Positions 15,850-25,520 are shown, counted from the stretch's first letter. The stretch is DNA of 64,000 nucleotides from Acinetobacter variabilis (GCF_000369625.1 NZ_KB850113.1:628641-692640); one strand, 5' to 3'. Translations and numbers: made by a program. Notes: generated from the letters alone by a model not told the origin.

Positions 15850-18615
15850 ATGCAAATATGCTTTAAACGTTTAAGCTTGGCGATTTTATTATCTGGCTGG
15901 ACAGCGGCCAGTTTTGCACAGCCGGTATTGGTCAAAACAGAACAGAATATCGAAGAATATCGACTGGAAAATGGCTTAAGAATTATTCTTGCGCCCAATG
16001 ATAAAGAAAATAAAGTGTTTATGAATACGGTTTATCTGACCGGTTCACTGAATGATCCGCAAGGCAAAGGTGGTCTGGCACATCTGCTTGAACATTTGGC
16101 ATTTAAAGGCACTGAAAATGTAAAGGGAGATGAGTTTCAGCGCCGTCTGGATCAATATACCTTAATGACCAATGCCAGTACTGACTATTACTCAACCAAA
16201 TATACCAATTTGATTCGTCCTGAGCAGACTGCGGTCAATGAAGTAATTTTCCTTGAAGCTGAACGTATGGATAAGCTTGTCCTGCAAGAAAAGTATGTGC
16301 CAACTGAAATTGATATCGTGAAGCGTGAGCGTGAAATCCGTCTGGATCAGCCATTTTCCGTGCTGATGGATCAGGTATTTAAATCAGCTTATGGCAATCA
16401 ATATCTGGGACGATTACCGATTGGCGATTTGAACGAACTGCAATCGATCAAGATGCAGGAGCTGAACCAGTTTTATCGTCATTGGTATGCACCGAATAAT
16501 GCCCTCATGATTATTTCAGGCAAATTTAATAAGGCAGAAGTGCTGAAGCAGATTGATACCCATTTCAGCCCGATCCAGTCCCGCAAAGTGCCTGAAGCGG
16601 TAAAAGTGCCTGCGCTAAAACCTGAACAGATCAAACAGCGTGAATTTACCGTGCAAAAGGGTAGTGATCTGGCCAAATTTAATATTTATCTGAACCAGTC
16701 AGAAGAAAGTATTAAAACCACGCTGGCCATGTCTCCAATCTTATATACATTGCAACCTAGCGGACACCTGTATCAAAGTCTGGTCGAGACGGGTAAGACC
16801 ACTACAGTGCAGTCTATGACCTGGCTGGATAAAGATTTTAATCTGGTGTTTATGGGTGCCATCTATGCGCCAAATCATCAAGTCAAGCAGGTTGAGCAGG
16901 GCCTGATTCAAGGTGTAGAGCAGAGCCAGCCATTTAACGAAACCGAATTAAACCGGGCTAAAAGTCTAACCCGAAACCAGGCGGACAATATTAAAAATAG
17001 CGCAACCGCTTTAGGTTCGCGTTTAAGTGAATATGTAGTGGCTTATTCAGGTGACTGGAGCCAGTATTTCAAAGATCTGCAAGCCATAGAAAAGCTGGAT
17101 GTCAATCAGATCAATCAGGTGTATAAGGCATTCTTTAAGCCAGAATATCGTATTTCTGGCAATATCTTGCCGACACCAGAAGATCAGAAAAAAGCACAGG
17201 AGTTGACCCAGACTGAAGTGCCGGCTCAAACTCTGGATCAGCAGGCTGAAACAGCAGAACCGCTGAGAGATGTCAGTGTCTATCAGGCAGAAGTAAAGCA
17301 GTATGTGGCGCAGTCCAAGCAATATTTACAGGCTAAGGACAAGCAGATTCAACGGGGCAAACTGAAGAATGGCATTAAATACGCTTTATTCCTGACCCAG
17401 ACTCAGGATGACAAAGTTTATGCCACTATTGCACTTAATTTTGGTACGGCACAAAGTTTGTTAAATAAAGGCGAGATTCTGGATCTGACAGCTTACTTAC
17501 TGCTGCGTTCTTCTGAAACCCAAAGCTTGCAACAGATTGCCGATAAAATTATTGAGTCCGGTGGTTCAGCCACGGCCAGTTCCTCTGAAAATGGCATGAG
17601 CATTCAGATCAGTGCCAAAAAAGAGAAGTTTGAAGAATTTTTCCAGTATGTGCTGGATGTGCTCAATAAACCGGCCTTTGAGCAGAGCCAGTTTGACCTG
17701 ATTAAAGGACAAAGCCTGTCTGCGTTAGACCGTCCTTATACTGAGCCCAATATGGTGGCAGGCCTGACTATGTCTCGCGCGACCGAGATTTATCAGCCGG
17801 GTGACCTTCGCTATCATTTTGAACCTGAACTAGCAAAAAAACAGATTCAAGCTGCTACTCGTGAACAGGTCGTAGCGTTATATCGACAGTTCTTTAATAC
17901 CCATCATGCCCAGATCGCAGTGACCGGGGAATTTAATCCGAAGTCCGTAAGTAAAGTCCTCAAAAATAACTTTGCGAGCTGGAAAGCTAAGCAGCCTTAT
18001 GAGCTCTTAAGTGGTCAATATACAGTTTATCCGGCACAGAAAATCCATGCGTTGTCTGAACAGCGTGAGTTCGGTCATTATCAGGCTGTCATGACATTTC
18101 CTGTCGGTGCAGAACATGTAGATTTGCCTGCCATGCTGGTATTCCGACACATTCTAGGTGATTCACAGTTGTCTTCACGTTTAGCACAGGAACTGCGTGA
18201 GAAAAATGCGCTGGTTTATGGTTTCAGTGCCAATGCTCAGTATGATGAATGGATTGACTCAGGTGCATTAGGCATTCAGGCGAATTATACGCCTGGCCGA
18301 TCAGCACAGGTGTCCCAAGCTGTGCATAAGGTATTGAATGAACTTTTGGCCAAAGGAGTAACCGAGCAGGAAGTTGAAGCAGCGAAAGCCACGATTTTGA
18401 AACAGCGCGTCACTGCACTGGAAGATGATCGTCGTATTCACAGCATGCTGATCCCACAACTTGAAAAGGATCGTAATCTGATTTATCGGGAAAAACGCGA
18501 TCAGGCCATTGCCAAGCTGACCAAGGCAGATGTCGATGCCGTTATCAAAAAATATGTTAAACCGGATCAACTGGTTGAAGTCATGGCGGATCAGTATGGG
18601 AAAGCGGTGAAATAA
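15850..18615 (+). CDS. Periplasmic M16 family zinc peptidase
   Basis: A 921-residue peptidase of the pitrilysin family with two M16 halves. A Sec signal peptide is visible (LAILLSGWTAASFAQ). The inverted zinc motif HxxEH is in HLLEHLAFKGTE near residue 79, and the distal Glu ligand in the LEAERMDKL segment about 75 residues later. The second half (from about residue 500) lacks HxxEH, as expected of the structural, non-catalytic half. It belongs with PqqL/YhjJ-like periplasmic members and probably cleaves short peptides. It is a single gene starting after GGATGAACA. Confidence 0.92.
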   Translation: MQICFKRLSLAILLSGWTAASFAQPVLVKTEQNIEEYRLENGLRIILAPNDKENKVFMNTVYLTGSLNDPQGKGGLAHLLEHLAFKGTENVKGDEFQRRLDQYTLMTNASTDYYSTKYTNLIRPEQTAVNEVIFLEAERMDKLVLQEKYVPTEIDIVKREREIRLDQPFSVLMDQVFKSAYGNQYLGRLPIGDLNELQSIKMQELNQFYRHWYAPNNALMIISGKFNKAEVLKQIDTHFSPIQSRKVPEAVKVPALKPEQIKQREFTVQKGSDLAKFNIYLNQSEESIKTTLAMSPILYTLQPSGHLYQSLVETGKTTTVQSMTWLDKDFNLVFMGAIYAPNHQVKQVEQGLIQGVEQSQPFNETELNRAKSLTRNQADNIKNSATALGSRLSEYVVAYSGDWSQYFKDLQAIEKLDVNQINQVYKAFFKPEYRISGNILPTPEDQKKAQELTQTEVPAQTLDQQAETAEPLRDVSVYQAEVKQYVAQSKQYLQAKDKQIQRGKLKNGIKYALFLTQTQDDKVYATIALNFGTAQSLLNKGEILDLTAYLLLRSSETQSLQQIADKIIESGGSATASSSENGMSIQISAKKEKFEEFFQYVLDVLNKPAFEQSQFDLIKGQSLSALDRPYTEPNMVAGLTMSRATEIYQPGDLRYHFEPELAKKQIQAATREQVVALYRQFFNTHHAQIAVTGEFNPKSVSKVLKNNFASWKAKQPYELLSGQYTVYPAQKIHALSEQREFGHYQAVMTFPVGAEHVDLPAMLVFRHILGDSQLSSRLAQELREKNALVYGFSANAQYDEWIDSGALGIQANYTPGRSAQVSQAVHKVLNELLAKGVTEQEVEAAKATILKQRVTALEDDRRIHSMLIPQLEKDRNLIYREKRDQAIAKLTKADVDAVIKKYVKPDQLVEVMADQYGKAVK

Positions 18616-18679
18616 ACTCCATAATTTTTATAAGCCAATGACGGTATCTTTTCATTTTGAATCAGTGTTTAGATGTCTA

Positions 18680-18707
18680 TATGGCTACTTTTGTTTCGGC
18701 AAAAGTA
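18680..18707. repeat. Hairpin element, possible dispersed repeat
   Basis: GGCTACTTTTG and CAAAAGTAGCC arms (18680-18690 and 18697-18707, give or take a base) form an 11-bp perfect stem. With the following 170 bases it looks like a non-coding intergenic repeat; an open frame of 69 codons across it (18669-18878, minus) shows no protein character. Confidence 0.4.
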
Positions 18708-18886
18708 GCCAAAACCATTTGTCATTTGCAAAACTCGTCCACCACCTTCACGAAATAAATTTATTATAGAAGCCATCTTCTTACGATGTAGTCCTGCCTC
18801 AAACAATCGCGGATGACGTTTCCGCGTATCTATGACCATGAAAAATTTTAATCTACTTGTTGATTCAGTTTTACCCAATAAGACTT

Positions 18887-19951
18887 CTATAAGCGATAAA
18901 AGCGTTTCGCATTCTCATAAAAAACCGGCTTTACAGCATGTTCGTCATAGTTCTGCACAATATCGCTAAAGGCATCAATGATGGTGACCAGATCTGTGCT
19001 GACACGATCCATCGGGAAATTAGAAGCAAACATGATGCGATCTTTACAGAAACATTGTAAGGCATGTTGGATTAGCGGAGTCGCGAGCTGAATCAGTTCA
19101 TCTTTTTTTGCCAGTTTTCGATCTAAATGAAAACGGTGACCGAGTACAGGCATAAACAGACCGGAGATTTTGCTATATACACTCGGGCATTTTGCCAGTT
19201 CAGCCAGGTCTTCTTTCCAGGTCTGAAAAATATAGTCTCGCTGCTGTGCTGTTTGTCCTGTCGCTATACCGACTTTACCAAAGATGCCGGCAGGTGTGCC
19301 CAAGTGATCCAGCACAATTGGTGTTTCAGGAAATGTTTTGGCCAGATGGGCCACATCAGAAATTTGGGTAGAATAAACCCAGGCATCAAAACTTAAATTG
19401 GCTTTGGCTAATTCCTCAAATCCTTTCAGAAATTTCTTGTTGCAGTATAAATGCGGTTCATCGGTCCAAGCATGAATGCCTTTATCGGCATGGAACGATG
19501 CCATTTTACGAATACCACGTCGTTTAGGCGAAACTTCCTGATGCAATTGCAGCAGCTGTTTAAAGTTTTTTTGACGAGGTTCAGCTGTGGCCACAATGCC
19601 GCCTAGCTGAATACTCTGTTCAGCAAAAGGCAGTCCGGCAATAAACCTGGTTTCATTAACCACACCAGTACCTTTATGCTCATGCCAGCTTGCTTCTATA
19701 TGAACAATCTGTTCCACCTGATAATGACCGATGTCACGTTTATAATTTTCAGGTAGATAAGGTGCGGTCAGATGTTCGGTTAGACCAATGGTATCGATCA
19801 CCGCTTTGGGCTTGATCAGTCGCACCATCTTGTCCAGCAGTTTTGGATGTTTGCCAAATAATTTTACGGCAGAGGCTGCGGCATGCGGTGTGGTATAAGG
19901 GTCCCATTGATGAATATGCGGATCTATAATCGGAAAGGGCAGTTGCTGCAT
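18887..19951 (-). CDS. Amidohydrolase (TIM-barrel metal-dependent hydrolase)
   Basis: A 354-residue protein of the amidohydrolase-related family (Amidohydro_2). The metal-binding HxH is in IIDPHIHQWDPY at the N terminus; later conserved points are VHIEASW, PIVLDHLGTPAG and the C-terminal MFASNFPMDR with its Asp. Such enzymes hydrolyse lactones or decarboxylate cyclic acids; the substrate cannot be told here. Cytosolic. It is transcribed alone, convergent with the M16 peptidase gene. Confidence 0.9.
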   Translation of the reverse strand: MQQLPFPIIDPHIHQWDPYTTPHAAASAVKLFGKHPKLLDKMVRLIKPKAVIDTIGLTEHLTAPYLPENYKRDIGHYQVEQIVHIEASWHEHKGTGVVNETRFIAGLPFAEQSIQLGGIVATAEPRQKNFKQLLQLHQEVSPKRRGIRKMASFHADKGIHAWTDEPHLYCNKKFLKGFEELAKANLSFDAWVYSTQISDVAHLAKTFPETPIVLDHLGTPAGIFGKVGIATGQTAQQRDYIFQTWKEDLAELAKCPSVYSKISGLFMPVLGHRFHLDRKLAKKDELIQLATPLIQHALQCFCKDRIMFASNFPMDRVSTDLVTIIDAFSDIVQNYDEHAVKPVFYENAKRFYRL

Positions 19952-20033
19952 GATATTTTTGGTCGTCGTTTAATTTTTATTCATTTTTTTATAGGATAAA
20001 TGCAGCATTAAAGTCAAATTAAAAATCAAAGAT

Positions 20034-20057
20034 TTAAAAAAAGCCCCGTAGGGCTTT
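20034..20057 (-). terminator. Terminator of the DUF3144 gene
   Basis: AAAGCCC/GGGCTTT with a CGTA loop; the minus strand continues into a T run. It sits three bases past the stop. Confidence 0.75.
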
Positions 20058-20059
20058 CA

Positions 20060-20455
20060 TTAATGATCGTGGTCGTGTTGATGCTTGTTGGCATGAAACT
20101 CTTCATTACGACGGAAACGTAAATAGTTTTCAAACTGCTCACAGTATTCATCATAGTTATCTTCCAGCATCATCTGAAATTGCTGCAAGATATAAGACAT
20201 GACCTGATCTTTAGCGTCGCGCATCTCGTTGCCATCTTTGAAATTGTTGGCAGCGACCCAAGTATTAAAGCGGGCAGTACCAAACAGCATTGCGGCGCTG
20301 ACTTGACCACGTTTTTCTGCCGGGTTTTCCTGAGAGCCTTTTTCTATACGGCTAAATTCGTTGGCCTGTTTAATAAATTCATCAGCACGTTCAAAGAATG
20401 CAGCATTTAACGCTTCTTCTTCGGTTACATCGGTTGCTTCAATCTTTTGAACCAT
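20060..20455 (-). CDS. DUF3144 family protein with histidine-rich tail
   Basis: A 131-residue protein matching the DUF3144 family of proteobacteria, for which no function is known. Core segments are AAFFERADEFIKQAN, RGQVSAAMLFGTARFNTWVAAN and the long helix ending YDEYCEQFENYLRFR. It ends in HANKHQHDHDH, which could bind Ni, Co or Zn; such tails are not a fixed part of the family. No signal peptide is seen. It is read as a single gene toward its own terminator. Confidence 0.82.
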   Translation of the reverse strand: MVQKIEATDVTEEEALNAAFFERADEFIKQANEFSRIEKGSQENPAEKRGQVSAAMLFGTARFNTWVAANNFKDGNEMRDAKDQVMSYILQQFQMMLEDNYDEYCEQFENYLRFRRNEEFHANKHQHDHDH

Positions 20456-20565
20456 GAATTTTTCCTGATAATAAAATCTTAATCACTAATTATAGGCAAA
20501 GCCTTGCAGAAACTAAACCTTTGCCTTAATCTAAAAATAGCCTAAGCAATAAAAATGTGAATCTC

Positions 20566-21198
20566 ATGCAAGATGCAATTGCGGTACAGAGCCTGAAAAG
20601 TGATATTGCCTTATTGCGCCAGAATATCTGGCCACCGGCAAATCTGGCTAATGTTGAAGGATTGCCAATTTATTATGGCACCAAGTCGCAGGTCGAAGAA
20701 TATTACAAGCAATGGCTGGGTCTGATTGAAAGGGCACAGGATCTGTTTCAGCCTTTTATGGAAGATGAAGTCCTGGATGCGATTCATTTGCCAAGTCATT
20801 TGAATTTGCCTTTATTCTATTTTCATGTAGACCGCATCCGGATTAATAAAACCCGTGCTAAAGAATCCAAGACCTTTCGTGGTATTGCCAGCCTGATTGA
20901 AAAATGTGGACAATTTGAACCGGAACAGATTCAGGCCATGCAACGCTGGCTAGACAGTGATGAGACGGCGGCTTTGGTGGCACATCGTGAATTTGTAGAT
21001 CTGCGTACTTATGTGTTCCAGCATGGTCAAAGTGAATACACTCGGACTCGATTTTATGTGAATGGAATCGTCCTGAGTGTTGAACCACATTTTGAGCTGG
21101 TTGATGCCCGTGATAAGCCGCGTAAGCAGCGCAGCGATAGTTATAGCGATCCATTAGCCGATAACAATACCTGGAAAGTGTACGGCAAATATCGCTAG
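20566..21198 (+). CDS. Conserved-looking hypothetical protein, 210 aa
   Basis: I do not recognise this protein. It is soluble, mostly helical at the N terminus (MQDAIAVQSLKSDIALLRQNIW), with Trp and Tyr-rich segments (YYKQWLGLIERAQDLFQPFM) and a beta-rich C terminus (TRFYVNGIVLSVEPHFELVDAR). The start is set at the ATG 20566; an in-frame GTG at 20557 would add three residues. It is divergent from the DUF3144 gene and convergent with the CYTH gene, whose stop is 20 bases away. Confidence 0.72.
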   Translation: MQDAIAVQSLKSDIALLRQNIWPPANLANVEGLPIYYGTKSQVEEYYKQWLGLIERAQDLFQPFMEDEVLDAIHLPSHLNLPLFYFHVDRIRINKTRAKESKTFRGIASLIEKCGQFEPEQIQAMQRWLDSDETAALVAHREFVDLRTYVFQHGQSEYTRTRFYVNGIVLSVEPHFELVDARDKPRKQRSDSYSDPLADNNTWKVYGKYR

Positions 21199-21217
21199 AG
21201 CGATTTTGCCTATTTAT

Positions 21218-22672
21218 CTATTGCCAGAATGGTTTGGTGTGAGAAAATTTCTGTAACTGCTCGGCAGCCTGTTTCGACAGATGCTGCTGTTCTGCAGTAA
21301 GCCACCCGATGACAAACCATGCCTTGGAGTGTTTTTTGGCATAAGGTCTATACAGGCTTTCTGCGACAAACAGGTCATTATAATGACCCAAAGTTTCCTG
21401 TAAGGGTTTTAGCGCTTTCAGATATCTTTTAACTTCCTTTTCAGGAAACAGACTTTGCAGAAATTCCACATTATAACGCAAGCGTTTAACCCGCTTGCGG
21501 GTGCGATGGCGCGATTCAATATCCAGTTCCTGATAACTCTCTGCATCTGCACAGACTTTCTGGTGCAGTTTACTCAGTCCTTTACACAGGATTTTATGGG
21601 AGGACTTTTGCTGTTTTTCACTCTGATCCTGACTAAAACGTAATAGCTCCAGTATCAGCTCCATCGTGGTCGACTCTTTGAATAATTGGCTAATATCTGT
21701 CTGATCCTGTTGGGCTGGAGGTAATTGCAATACTGGTGAACCTGCCGCTTCTAGCTGAGGAAGCAGACTTTCAGCCAAAGCATCGCGATCCCGAGTAGAA
21801 CCCAATTGCTGGAAGATATTTCGTAACTGATCCTGCCATTCCTCTGGCAAATCCTGATGATAGGGCTGGAAGATTTTTAAGGCACTGCGTAAACGCCGGA
21901 TAGCGACGCGGGCCTGGTGCACATGGTCACTATTGTAATTCTCTAGCGCAATCGCCGTCGCATTAGGAAACAAGTGAGTCAGACAGTTGCTGATAATTTT
22001 TTGCAAGATATGATGAATATCGTCTTTAGCTGCGAGCTCTAAGGTTGTCTGATGCTGGACCGGAAGATCAGTTTTATTATTCAACAGGGCATAACCACGT
22101 TCAGATTTGCTGCGTACATCCAGCCATAACTGATAGCGTTGAATCCAAGGTTTAACAAAATCAATTAGGTCACTAAGTCTGCCACTTTTAAGCTCAAATT
22201 CGACTTCATAAATATCCAAAGTTTGGCCCTTAGAACGAATCTCACCTCTATCTAGTGCAATTTCAATCTGACTTCCTCGGTAATCTTTAACCCAAAGATC
22301 CCTCTCTACATCAGTTTCAAATTGTAGAGACAGAGTCGTATCTAGGGTGTGAAGTGCCTGTTTTAGAATCTTCCGAGCTTGTTTATGCTTGCTATAAACT
22401 TTTAAATCACACCTATCCGGTGCAGTATCCAATGCTTCTTCTAGTTCAAAGCGTTCAAACTGATGCTGGCTCGGTGCTTTTAAGGTCTGAAACCATTGCT
22501 GATCTTCCAGACGCTGCCGGAGTGCAATTTTGTGCTGCTGTAACTGCTGATCGGCAGTATCAAAGTATTTGGCACATAAATGATGTCGAGTCGGCCCGTA
22601 CTGCTGAAAATCTTGTTCGAATTGGTGACGTATACTTTGCGGAATCTGGAATTTGAGTTCGATTTCTGCCAT
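21218..22672 (-). CDS. CYTH and CHAD domain protein (triphosphate tunnel metalloenzyme family)
   Basis: A 484-residue protein of two domains. Residues 1-200 are CYTH, starting with the diagnostic ExExK (EIELKF, residues 3-8) and carrying the alternating charged residues of a triphosphate tunnel. Residues 220-484 are CHAD, with the basic helices HVHQARVAIRRLRSALK and RKRVKRLRYNVEFLQ that bind polyphosphate in known members. The arrangement is that of E. coli YgiF, an inorganic triphosphatase. A CHAD domain with intact His/Arg/Lys points to polyphosphate granule association. The gene follows a second CYTH gene on the same strand, separated by a terminator. Confidence 0.92.
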   Translation of the reverse strand: MAEIELKFQIPQSIRHQFEQDFQQYGPTRHHLCAKYFDTADQQLQQHKIALRQRLEDQQWFQTLKAPSQHQFERFELEEALDTAPDRCDLKVYSKHKQARKILKQALHTLDTTLSLQFETDVERDLWVKDYRGSQIEIALDRGEIRSKGQTLDIYEVEFELKSGRLSDLIDFVKPWIQRYQLWLDVRSKSERGYALLNNKTDLPVQHQTTLELAAKDDIHHILQKIISNCLTHLFPNATAIALENYNSDHVHQARVAIRRLRSALKIFQPYHQDLPEEWQDQLRNIFQQLGSTRDRDALAESLLPQLEAAGSPVLQLPPAQQDQTDISQLFKESTTMELILELLRFSQDQSEKQQKSSHKILCKGLSKLHQKVCADAESYQELDIESRHRTRKRVKRLRYNVEFLQSLFPEKEVKRYLKALKPLQETLGHYNDLFVAESLYRPYAKKHSKAWFVIGWLTAEQQHLSKQAAEQLQKFSHTKPFWQ

Positions 22673-22754
22673 CGGGCCATTCCTTCTCGATGAAGCTCAT
22701 AACAATCAATATAGACCAAACAACGAAAGTGTTGTGATGTGCTTGTGCAACAAA

Positions 22755-22776
22755 AAAGCACGCCGTAGCGTGCTTT
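22755..22776 (-). terminator. Terminator between the two CYTH genes
   Basis: AAAGCACGC/GCGTGCTTT, loop CGTA; the minus strand continues with T. It closes the upstream CYTH gene (22794-24251), so the two paralogues are probably separate transcripts. Confidence 0.8.
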
Positions 22777-22793
22777 GAAAGTCAGTTAAATAC

Positions 22794-24251
22794 TTATTTA
22801 AGGAATTTGCGGCTGACCAGAAACTGTTCTGTCGCTTCCAGTAACTTTTGTGCATAGACTTCCTGTTTTGCGGTCAACCAACCTAGCACAAACCAGTCAC
22901 TGGCTTCCAGCTCGGTCTGTTGAATATAGACTGCAGAAGAGGCTAGCGTCTGATATTCATTGGCTGCCTGCTGTGCATCATTTAAAGCCTTGCTGTATTT
23001 TTGCAGGTTTTTGACATCATAAATTGTGGTCAAAATCGGGAAGCTGAATTTTAATTCCTGAATGCGAATTGCTAGCTGATCCAGACTTTCAAAATTCGTA
23101 ATATCAGTCTGGTTCATCTGTTCCTGCAAAACTTTGTATTGTTGCTGCAGGGTAGTTTGCGCTGCAGATTTTAATTCTAGCGGCTTAGCTTCATCTGTAC
23201 TTAAGCTGAAGATCAACAATTCCAGATAGTGATGCACATTCTGGGTAGATTTAACCAGATTGCCCAGCTTCTCCTTAGCATAAAGAATATCTTTAGTCAG
23301 GTTCTCTGCGGTTGTAGGATTTTGCAGGAAGCCAGCCAGAGTGTTTTGCATGTGCTGTAAATGTTGCAGATGTTCAAACTGGTGTTTAAATGCGGCAAGC
23401 TGATGCGCCCATTTGTCTGAAACTTGAGGATGCCAATCTTTAAACAAAAGTAGGGTCAGATAGAGATGATCTAAGGCCTGTTGTGCCTGATCAATATGTT
23501 CCTGTTCTGCCACTTGCGCGGAGATTGCCGCGATATTGGGCAATAAGTGCTGCATTTGCTGGGCCACCAGATGACACAGGTTTTTGCCTGCACTATCTTT
23601 TTTGCTGATCTGGAATTCCTTGGCAAAAGTAGCAGGACTTACGTTCTGATTAGTCGCTAACAGATTCCCGATTTCTGCTTTACTACGTACATCCAGCCAC
23701 AACTGATATTTTTTGACCCATTCAAAACTAAAGGCCAGCAAATCCTGAATTGAGCCATGCTTTAACTCGAATTCGACTTCATGCACTTCCTGTTCAGCAT
23801 GAGGCGTGCGAATACAGCCGATATCCAAGCTGACTTCGATTGACGTATTTTCATATTCAATCACGCGCAAGGTACGGGCAATATCGGTTTCAAACTGCAG
23901 TTGCAGCAGGTCAAACTGATCACCTAAAGCACGATTAAGCAAGGTTTGCGCTTCAGCAGACTGCTTGTAAATACTCAGGTCCAGCTCAGAAGAATATTCT
24001 AATTCATCTAGATCATGATTATGCTCGAAACGTTCAATGTGGCTTTTGCCTGCCGCTTTTAACGTCTGAACCCAACGACTGCCTTCTAATCGCTGACGTA
24101 GGGCAATTCCATGCTGGGCCAGTTGACGGTCTGCAGTATCATAGTATTTGGCTTGAAGCTGGATCTGTTGAGATTTCTTAGGATCAAGTGCCTTAAGCAG
24201 GGCAGTACGGCGTGCCGCGGGAATCTGGAACTTGAGTTCAACTTCAACCAT
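22794..24251 (-). CDS. CYTH domain protein with degenerate CHAD-like half
   Basis: A 485-residue paralogue of the neighbouring CYTH-CHAD protein. The CYTH half keeps ExExK (EVELKF) and the pattern ALRQRLEGSRWVQTLKAAGKSHIERFE. The second half has the length and helix layout of CHAD, but the basic residues are lost: the first CHAD helix reads HIDQAQQALDHLYLTLL instead of the His/Arg-rich version. Polyphosphate binding by this half is therefore doubtful. The start at 24251 has AGG nine bases upstream; an ATG at 24260 would lie directly on that site. Triphosphatase activity is inferred from the family. Confidence 0.85.
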   Translation of the reverse strand: MVEVELKFQIPAARRTALLKALDPKKSQQIQLQAKYYDTADRQLAQHGIALRQRLEGSRWVQTLKAAGKSHIERFEHNHDLDELEYSSELDLSIYKQSAEAQTLLNRALGDQFDLLQLQFETDIARTLRVIEYENTSIEVSLDIGCIRTPHAEQEVHEVEFELKHGSIQDLLAFSFEWVKKYQLWLDVRSKAEIGNLLATNQNVSPATFAKEFQISKKDSAGKNLCHLVAQQMQHLLPNIAAISAQVAEQEHIDQAQQALDHLYLTLLLFKDWHPQVSDKWAHQLAAFKHQFEHLQHLQHMQNTLAGFLQNPTTAENLTKDILYAKEKLGNLVKSTQNVHHYLELLIFSLSTDEAKPLELKSAAQTTLQQQYKVLQEQMNQTDITNFESLDQLAIRIQELKFSFPILTTIYDVKNLQKYSKALNDAQQAANEYQTLASSAVYIQQTELEASDWFVLGWLTAKQEVYAQKLLEATEQFLVSRKFLK

Positions 24252-24584
24252 GATAATCATCCTGTCTATTCAATTTATTGAAAAATATTAAAAAATAAAT
24301 TGAATTTTTATTCGCTTGCATGAAATTCCGATATGAAACGGAAATATTTTTTAGACTTTTGAGCGGCTGATTGTAACGAAAAACCAATCTGATGTAAGAC
24401 TTGACCGATTGAAAAAAATGGAAATGGAAAAATTAACATGCTGATCTCATTCACCAGTTTTTGCTGAAAGCATGACAATTCAATATCTAAGCCAAATTCA
24501 GGTATAGAATTGCATGAAAATAAAGGTACTTTTAATTGCCTAAATTATGCGCTAAGGTGAAGAAAAAAGATCAGGATGATGATA
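24252..24584. other. Divergent promoter region
   Basis: About 330 AT-rich bases between the minus-strand CYTH gene and the plus-strand DUF962 gene. No gene or strong structure is seen; promoters for both flanking genes are expected here. Confidence 0.4.
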
Positions 24585-24968
24585 ATGAATGCACAGGTGC
24601 AGCCGAGCAATGAGATTGCAGTATTGACTTCTCCACAAATGCCGATTCATGACTATCATGAATTTTACCGGTTTTATCTAACCGAGCATCGCCATATTAT
24701 GAGCCGCCGTTTGCATGTCGCCGGCAGCAGTATCGGTTTATATTTTTTTAGCAAAGCCCTTTGTCAGCGTAAAGCCAAATATCTGGCCTATGGACTACTC
24801 TCAGGTTATGCATGTGCCTGGATTGGTCATTTCATTTTTGAAAAGAATAAACCGGCCAGCTTTAAACAGCCGCTTTACAGTTTTATTTCAGACTGGCGTA
24901 TGTTTGCTGATGTATTACGTGGTAACCTGAGCCTGGTCGATCGTAAGCACGACAAAATTCCAAGTTAG
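24585..24968 (+). CDS. DUF962/Mpo1-like protein
   Basis: A 127-residue membrane-associated protein of the DUF962 family, whose yeast member Mpo1 is an Fe(II)-dependent dioxygenase in phytosphingosine breakdown. The conserved opening YHEFYRFYLTEHRHIMSRRLH contains the family's His residues, followed by two hydrophobic segments and GHFIFEKNKPASFKQPLYS. The role in bacteria is unknown. The start at 24585 is nine bases after AGG; an upstream ATG at 24576 lies too close to it. Confidence 0.8.
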   Translation: MNAQVQPSNEIAVLTSPQMPIHDYHEFYRFYLTEHRHIMSRRLHVAGSSIGLYFFSKALCQRKAKYLAYGLLSGYACAWIGHFIFEKNKPASFKQPLYSFISDWRMFADVLRGNLSLVDRKHDKIPS

Positions 24969-25277
24969 GGCTTATGACGTTTTATCGGATTTATGCTTAA
25001 GTATTGCAATAAAAACGATAAAAACACTTGCAAGTGTAGAGTTATTATTCTATTAATTGTTTTATTACCTATTCAGTATTTTATCAAAGAGTATAAGTCA
25101 CTGAATAAATCAGTTTTCCAAGCCTGGAGTGACCTTCTCCGGGCTTTTTTTATATTTAAAAAAATAGAAAGATGTGCATTGACGTATTTTTAATTTATCT
25201 GAATGATTTCGAAAATATTCACGAGATGAATGAGGCAAGTTCGAAAGATAAGATGGTCGGTTTTGCTTAGATGGGTC

Positions 25278-25337
25278 GATCCTTTCTAGCTTTGACACGT
25301 CTCCTCATTAACGGTTTACCCAAAGCTAGAAAGGATC
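25278..25337. repeat. Perfect 17-bp inverted repeat
   Basis: GATCCTTTCTAGCTTTG at 25278-25294 is repeated in exact reverse complement at 25321-25337, with 26 bases between. There is no T run after it, so it is not a usual terminator. It could be the ends of a miniature element or a structured RNA. Confidence 0.75.
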
Positions 25338-25520
25338 TGGTAGATAAAACACAGCTTTTGCTTTTCTATTTATTTGTTGTGTTCAAACTTATTTAAATCC
25401 TTTAATGGGTGTAAACCTATCCCTGAAATTGGGTATTTTGAAGTTTTCTTTGAGTTTTTTGACTAATGGTATTCGAACAATTTTATAAACAGGAATTGTA
25501 AAATTCGGGCATAAAAAAAT

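Noticed and set aside
18669-18878. 69-codon frame on the minus strand next to the amidohydrolase
   Set aside because: It crosses the hairpin repeat at 18680 and reads with low protein character; more likely part of a repeat element.
24993-25193. 66-codon open frame after the DUF962 gene
   Set aside because: Composition is that of the AT-rich gap, there is no ribosome site, and it runs into the inverted-repeat region.
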